Shown in pieces: positions 20,389 through 23,386 of a stretch of DNA of 23,386 nucleotides. Both the position numbers and the translations under genes were made by a program. Below the pieces are notes generated by a model. That model was not told where the DNA came from. It saw nothing but the letters and a program-made list of their open reading frames with translations, and did no database searches. Source of the DNA: a virus; the IMG/VR virus record IMGVR_UViG_3300045999_000689, positions 1 to 23,386 of that record; one strand, given 5' to 3'. How positions within the stretch are numbered: the stretch's first letter is position 1; every line of letters starts with the position of its first letter.

Positions 20389-20406
20389 TTGTCCACATTG
20401 TCCACA
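20389..20406 (+). repeat. Two identical abutting 9-mers TTGTCCACA
   Basis: TTGTCCACA occurs twice without spacer. An inverted relative (TGTGGATCA, 20360-20368) lies 20 bases to the left. Each unit differs from the DnaA box only at the third position (G for A). Confidence 0.8.
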
Positions 20407-20435
20407 CATTGCGTGGCCGTGCGACTTGTAACTGA

Positions 20436-20471
20436 TGGTCCACATTGTCCACATGACCCACACGACCCACG
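20436..20471 (+). repeat. Tandem array of four 9-mers ending the repeat region
   Basis: Units TGGTCCACA, TTGTCCACA, TGACCCACA and CGACCCACG abut exactly. The decay from left to right suggests an array that grew by duplication and then diverged. It marks the right end of the origin-like region. Confidence 0.8.
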
Positions 20472-20516
20472 GCTACCAGGTAAAACCCTACTGGCAACAA
20501 GGGCATTTCAGGCCAA

Positions 20517-20546
20517 GGGGGAGGGGGTAGGGCCGAGCGCAAAGGG
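20517..20546 (+). other. G-run cluster, candidate G-quadruplex
   Basis: Four runs of three or more G lie on the plus strand: GGGGG (20517-20521), GGGGG (20523-20527), GGG (20530-20532) and GGG (20544-20546), with loops of 1, 2 and 11 bases. This can form an intramolecular quadruplex in single-stranded DNA or RNA. It lies between the repeat arrays and the terminase promoter in non-coding DNA. Confidence 0.4.
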
Positions 20547-20582
20547 CCAGCAAAAACGTAGCGTTCACGAACAATTTTTTTT

Positions 20583-20619
20583 CTTACAGAATTTTTATTT
20601 TTTGTTGTAAACTCACAAC
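20583..20619 (+). promoter_or_regulatory. Candidate late promoter for the terminase operon, with small inverted repeat
   Basis: CTTACA (20583-20588, 4 of 6 to the -35 consensus) and TAAACT (20608-20613, 4 of 6) are 19 bases apart within a T-rich tract. GTTGT (20604-20608) and ACAAC (20615-20619) form a 5-bp inverted repeat around AAACTC, overlapping the -10. The terminase gene begins 26 bases further with AGGAG before its ATG. Both hexamers are only moderate, so a phage activator may be needed. Confidence 0.35.
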
Positions 20620-20644
20620 CACTCGCAAACGCGCAGGAGAACAC

Positions 20645-21082
20645 ATGTTCCATTCGATTCCATTTACACCGCGCAAGGTCGAAGCGACAGAATCGCGCTT
20701 GAAAGCGGTATATGACGCGGCCAAGCTGGGCCTCAAGGGGGATGCCTTAGCCTTAGCGGCGGGCATGCTGCCTATTGAATACAGACAACTCACGCAACTT
20801 GACCCCGTGGTGGAACTCGCCGCGCAAAAGGGCAAAGCTGATGGTGAGATAGAACTTTCGCAAGTACTCCACGCGGCAGCCAAACAAGGCGACGCCAAGG
20901 CAGCGTTAGAAATCCTCAAGCATCAACACGGCTGGGTGGCCAAGCAGGCCATATCTGTCGAAGTGGATCAGCGCATTTCCATCACTGGCGCGCTGGCCGA
21001 AGCAACCAAGCGAGCGTTGACAGTCGAAGACGCCAACATCATAGAACCACAAATCCATGCAATCGACCATATACAGCGCTGA
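20645..21082 (+). CDS. terS: Probable terminase small subunit
   Basis: A 145-residue, mostly helical protein directly upstream of the large terminase. The N-terminal part has a helix-turn-helix-like stretch (GLKGDALALAAGMLPIEYRQ), the usual DNA-recognition element of small terminases. The middle (LSQVLHAAAKQGDAKAALEI) is helical and may form the oligomer core. The C-terminal part (ISVEVDQRISITGALAEATK) matches the tail style of small subunits that contact TerL. It would bind the packaging site and hand DNA to the large subunit. AGGAG stands before the ATG. It overlaps the large subunit gene by 26 bases. The call rests on the HTH-like segment and position. Confidence 0.8.
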   Translation: MFHSIPFTPRKVEATESRLKAVYDAAKLGLKGDALALAAGMLPIEYRQLTQLDPVVELAAQKGKADGEIELSQVLHAAAKQGDAKAALEILKHQHGWVAKQAISVEVDQRISITGALAEATKRALTVEDANIIEPQIHAIDHIQR

Positions 21083-22583
21083 AGACGAACAGGAGTTGAT
21101 GGCCAGATTATGGGCGCCAGCGATCAAAGACAACCCCTTGGCGTTTGTGATGTTTGCGTTTCCTTGGGGTCAGCCTGGCACGCCGCTTGAGCATTTCAAA
21201 GGCCCACGCAAATGGCAGCGTGAAGTCCTCCAAACCATCGCCGACCACATCACACAGAACAAAGGCCAACTAGACTTCAACACCCTACGCCACGCTGTCT
21301 CATCTGGCCGTGGTATTGGTAAGTCGGCGTTAGTCTCGTGGATCACGATCTGGATGCTCACGACCCGCATCGGCTCGACGACCATTATCTCAGCCAACAG
21401 TGAGTCTCAGCTACGCTCTGTCACATGGGCCGAGATTACCAAGTGGCTGGCGATGGCGCTCAACAGCCACTGGTTTGAAGTGTCGGCCACCAGACTGATG
21501 CCAGCCAAGTGGCTCACGGAATTAGTCGAGCGTGATCTTAAGAAAGGCACACGCTACTGGGGCGTTGAGGGACGGCTGTGGTCAGCCGAGAATCCTGACG
21601 CTTACGCGGGTGTCCACAACTTCGACGGTGTGCTGGTGGTGTTCGACGAGGCGTCTGGTATTGACGACAGCATCTGGGCGGTCACAAGCGGATTCTTTAC
21701 AGAGAACACGCCTAACCGCTTCTGGATGGCCTTCAGCAATCCACGGCGCAACACTGGGTACTTCTACGAAGCGTTTAACAGCAAACGGGAGTTTTGGACG
21801 ACCAAAGTAGTAGACGCTCGCACGGTCGAGGGAACGGACAAGCAGGTCTACCAGCAGATCATCGACGAATATGGCGCTGACTCATCACAGGCGCACGTCG
21901 AGGTGTACGGTCAATTCCCCTCGGAAGGCGACGATCAGTTCATATCGGCAAGTTTAGTGGACGAGGCGATGAAACGTAGTCCTTACCGCGATGCCAGTGC
22001 CCCGATAGTGATCGGCGTAGACCCCGCCCGCTTTGGCGCGGATGCAACAGTCATCGCTATCAGGCAAGGGCGGGACATTATTGCTATTCAGCGCCACAGA
22101 GGCGACGATACCATGACCGTAGTTGGTCATGTGATCGAGGCGATTGAGGAATACAAGCCCGCGCTGGTCGTGATCGACGAGGGTGGCCTTGGGGCTGGTA
22201 TTGTGGATCGCTTGAAAGAGCAGCGCTACAAAATCAAAGGTGTCAACTTTGGCAATAAATCGGCAAATCCGGTCATGTATGGCAACAAAAGGGCCGAAAT
22301 GTGGGGCAAAATGAAGGATTGGCTGAAAACTGCTTCAATCCCGCTTGACAGATTCCTCAAAACTGATCTAATTTCGCCTATGATGAAGCCCGACTCCAAA
22401 GGGACTATTTTTTTGGAGTCGAAAAAGGACATGAAGGCACGCGGATTGGCCTCGCCTGACGCGGCTGACGCTATTTGCGTCACTTTTGCCTTCCCAGTAG
22501 CCCACCGTGAGGCGCGTGAATCCACGCAGCGCCGAGCGTACAATGGCAGAGGCGTGGTTGCAACTTCTTGGATGGGATCGTAA
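21057..22583 (+). CDS. terL: Terminase large subunit (packaging ATPase and nuclease)
   Basis: A 508-residue, two-domain packaging motor. In the ATPase, Walker A is SSGRGIGKSA (Lys89, Ser90) and Walker B is VLVVFDEASG (Asp197, Glu198), with a downstream FSNPRR coupling block. In the RNase H-like nuclease, VIGVDPARFG gives Asp322, LVVIDEGG gives Asp374, and SPDAADAICVTFAFP gives Asp468/Asp471. It pumps DNA into the procapsid and cuts the concatemer. The overlap with the small-subunit gene and the TAATG junction with the next gene show one late operon. Which packaging type (headful or site-specific ends) cannot be told from the motifs alone. Confidence 0.96.
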   Translation: MQSTIYSAEDEQELMARLWAPAIKDNPLAFVMFAFPWGQPGTPLEHFKGPRKWQREVLQTIADHITQNKGQLDFNTLRHAVSSGRGIGKSALVSWITIWMLTTRIGSTTIISANSESQLRSVTWAEITKWLAMALNSHWFEVSATRLMPAKWLTELVERDLKKGTRYWGVEGRLWSAENPDAYAGVHNFDGVLVVFDEASGIDDSIWAVTSGFFTENTPNRFWMAFSNPRRNTGYFYEAFNSKREFWTTKVVDARTVEGTDKQVYQQIIDEYGADSSQAHVEVYGQFPSEGDDQFISASLVDEAMKRSPYRDASAPIVIGVDPARFGADATVIAIRQGRDIIAIQRHRGDDTMTVVGHVIEAIEEYKPALVVIDEGGLGAGIVDRLKEQRYKIKGVNFGNKSANPVMYGNKRAEMWGKMKDWLKTASIPLDRFLKTDLISPMMKPDSKGTIFLESKKDMKARGLASPDAADAICVTFAFPVAHREARESTQRRAYNGRGVVATSWMGS

Positions 22584-22840
22584 TGGCTAAGAAAAGTGTG
22601 TCTCTAAGCGTTGGTCGCGGTGAGAAGTTGCCGGTCAGCAAAGGTGCTGGCTTGACCGAGAAGGGCCGCGCTAAGTACAATGCCGCAACGGGTTCTAACT
22701 TAAAGGCGCCAGCGCCTAACCCCAAGACTAAGGCAGATCAGGGGCGCAAGGATTCATTTTGTGCAAGAATGGGCGCCGTAGCGGCCAACGCCAAGGATGG
22801 CGAACGCGCTAAAGCAGCTCTTAAACGATGGAAGTGTTGA
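22583..22840 (+). CDS. Small basic protein (85 aa, DUF6321-like)
   Basis: The product begins MAKKSVSLSVGRGEKLPVSK and has GLTEKGRAKYNAATGSNLKA, QGRKDSFCARMGAVAANAKD and ends KAALKRWKC. The blocks 'GLT.KGRAKYN..TGSNLK' and 'SFCARM' are, to my memory, those of a small phage domain of unknown function (DUF6321-like), often between terminase and portal. Highly basic. The ATG overlaps the TerL stop (TAATG), chosen over an in-frame upstream start at 22568. It may bind DNA or act in head assembly; unproven. Confidence 0.78.
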   Translation: MAKKSVSLSVGRGEKLPVSKGAGLTEKGRAKYNAATGSNLKAPAPNPKTKADQGRKDSFCARMGAVAANAKDGERAKAALKRWKC

Positions 22841-22841
22841 T

Positions 22842-22994
22842 ATGGCTACCAAACCCGGCTTATATGCCAATATCCATGCAAAACGTGAGCGCATAGCCGC
22901 TGGCAGCAAAGAAAAGATGCGCCAGCCAGGCGACAAAGGTGCGCCAACTGCCAAAGCGTTTAAAGAATCTGCCAAAACAGCGAAGAAGAAATAA
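22842..22994 (+). CDS. Small basic protein (50 aa)
   Basis: The product begins [20 protein letters not shown] and ends [19 protein letters not shown]. '[34 protein letters not shown]' is a short conserved family between terminase and portal in many phages, from memory, with no known function. It is Lys-rich and likely disordered at the C-terminus. The ATG follows the previous stop by one base. The upstream extension to 22797 is in another gene and is not used. Confidence 0.78.
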   Translation: MATKPGLYANIHAKRERIAAGSKEKMRQPGDKGAPTAKAFKESAKTAKKK

Positions 22995-22996
22995 TC

Positions 22997-23134
22997 ATGG
23001 CACTGGTTAAATCAAAATCACCCGAAGCCTTTCGCAAGAACGTCAAAGCTGAAGTTAAAGCTGGCAAGCCCGTCAAGCAGGCCGTGGCCATCGCGTATTC
23101 AGTCAAACGTGAAGCAGAAAAGAAGAAAAAATAA
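22997..23134 (+). CDS. Small basic protein (45 aa)
   Basis: Read from ATG 22997 to TAA 23132-23134. The product begins [20 protein letters not shown] and ends [15 protein letters not shown]. The block '[33 protein letters not shown]' is a recurring phage motif of small Lys-rich proteins, also called hypothetical elsewhere. It follows the previous stop by 2 bases and overlaps the portal start (TAATG). Likely helical and DNA- or head-associated. Confidence 0.75.
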   Translation: MALVKSKSPEAFRKNVKAEVKAGKPVKQAVAIAYSVKREAEKKKK

Positions 23135-23386
23135 TGGCTGATCCAACCGGAATGGTCGCAGTAGCCAATGTGGCTGCTGGCGGCAAACCACCAAAGTCTG
23201 ACTCAGACATTCTGACAACCGCCCGCGCTCGGTTGGACATGGCAGTCGCCGCGCTGGCCGAGAGTCGTGAGGATGAAATTGACGATCTGCGCTTTTATGC
23301 TGGTTCACCCGACAATCACTGGCAGTGGCCTGCTGACGTATTGGCCACTCGCGGTGCGGTGCAGGGTCAGACGATCAACGCACGTC
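23134..23386 (+). CDS. Portal protein, P22 gp1-like (N-terminal part, cut by window edge)
   Basis: The frame is open to the right edge, 84 residues. After a variable start, EDEIDDLRFYAGSPDNHWQW and PADVLATRGAVQGQTINAR match the start of P22-type portals, where 'D..FY.GS...QWP.......QG....N' is a family hallmark. The portal is the dodecameric ring at the packaging vertex through which DNA enters and leaves the capsid. The ATG overlaps the preceding stop. The family assignment supports a short-tailed phage and agrees with the ejection proteins at the left edge. Confidence 0.85.
   Translation, partial: MADPTGMVAVANVAAGGKPPKSDSDILTTARARLDMAVAALAESREDEIDDLRFYAGSPDNHWQWPADVLATRGAVQGQTINAR

Larger units (their letters stand above)
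20080..20471. other. Putative replication origin / control region with DnaA-box-like 9-mers
   Basis: A gene-free region with about sixteen 9-bp units related to the DnaA box TTATCCACA. One exact DnaA box occurs (TGTGGATAA, 20179-20187, minus orientation) and a one-mismatch copy lies at 20091-20099. Most others read TTGTCCACA or TGGTCCACA. Units to the left of an AT-rich tract (about 20183-20229) are mainly in minus orientation, and those to the right mainly in plus orientation. Clustered 9-mers flanking an AT-rich stretch is the layout of bacterial and plasmid origins. The region also separates the minus-strand cassette from the terminase operon, so it may instead, or also, be a transcription control region. 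No initiator gene other than the primase-helicase is recognised. Confidence 0.55.

Noticed and set aside
20278-20471. Could the repeats be a CRISPR array?
   Set aside because: Units are 9 bp and abut directly, with no regular 25-40 bp spacers and no cas genes.
20057-20653. Overlapping minus-strand frames with 'WTMWTIWTT'-like and 'VDNVDH'-like sequence
   Set aside because: They are translations of the 9-bp repeat (three codons per unit) and overlap each other in several frames; no ribosome-binding site or family resemblance. Read as origin/control DNA.
1-23386. tRNA, rRNA, integrase, att sites
   Set aside because: No cloverleaf-like sequence, tyrosine or serine recombinase motif, or long direct repeat was seen by eye; short sites could be missed.

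Overview
This window is part of a tailed-phage (Caudoviricetes) genome or prophage. The right edge carries the start of a P22-type portal gene, behind both terminase genes. The left edge carries the DNA-ejection ('p32'-type) proteins typical of short-tailed phages. Base composition is roughly half GC. Several conserved orphan proteins resemble ones I remember from phages of Burkholderiales-like betaproteobacteria, but the host is an inference. No integrase, excisionase, repressor or tRNA gene is visible.

Layout. (1) 1-6249, plus strand: end of the late operon. It holds the tail of a GNAT acetyltransferase, three virion/ejection-type proteins, four small membrane proteins including a holin candidate, and a GH24 endolysin. 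(2) 6235-10457, minus strand: a tightly overlapping early operon with a VRR-NUC nuclease, a C5-methyltransferase-like protein, an SNF2-type helicase and ten mostly tiny genes, two of them cysteine-rich. (3) 10458-10541: overlapping divergent promoters with an inverted repeat. (4) 10542-17574, plus strand: the replication operon, with a small conserved protein, a DUF2800 nuclease-like protein, an orphan in the position often held by an ssDNA-binding protein, a PAPS-reductase-family protein, family A DNA polymerase and a primase-helicase. (5) 17604-17630: an intrinsic terminator acting on the minus strand. (6) 17647-19976, minus strand: a cassette of thirteen genes encoding 19-93 residues each, including three membrane micropeptides. 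(7) 19977-20644: a gene-free region of about 670 bp, with some sixteen 9-bp DnaA-box-like units in abutting tandem arrays around an AT-rich tract, then a G-run cluster and a promoter-like stretch. (8) 20645-23386, plus strand: start of the late operon, with small and large terminase, three small basic proteins and the portal.

The late operon runs off the right edge with the portal and ends at the left edge with ejection and lysis genes. The natural reading is a circular or circularly permuted genome whose capsid and tail genes lie outside the window. The two minus-strand cassettes and the replication operon would be early or middle genes. The best candidate for an undescribed element is the 9-mer array region, a putative replication origin or control region. 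Next are the overlapping divergent promoter/operator, the pair of overlapping cysteine-rich mini-proteins, and the polymerase with leucine at the position equivalent to E. coli residue 762.
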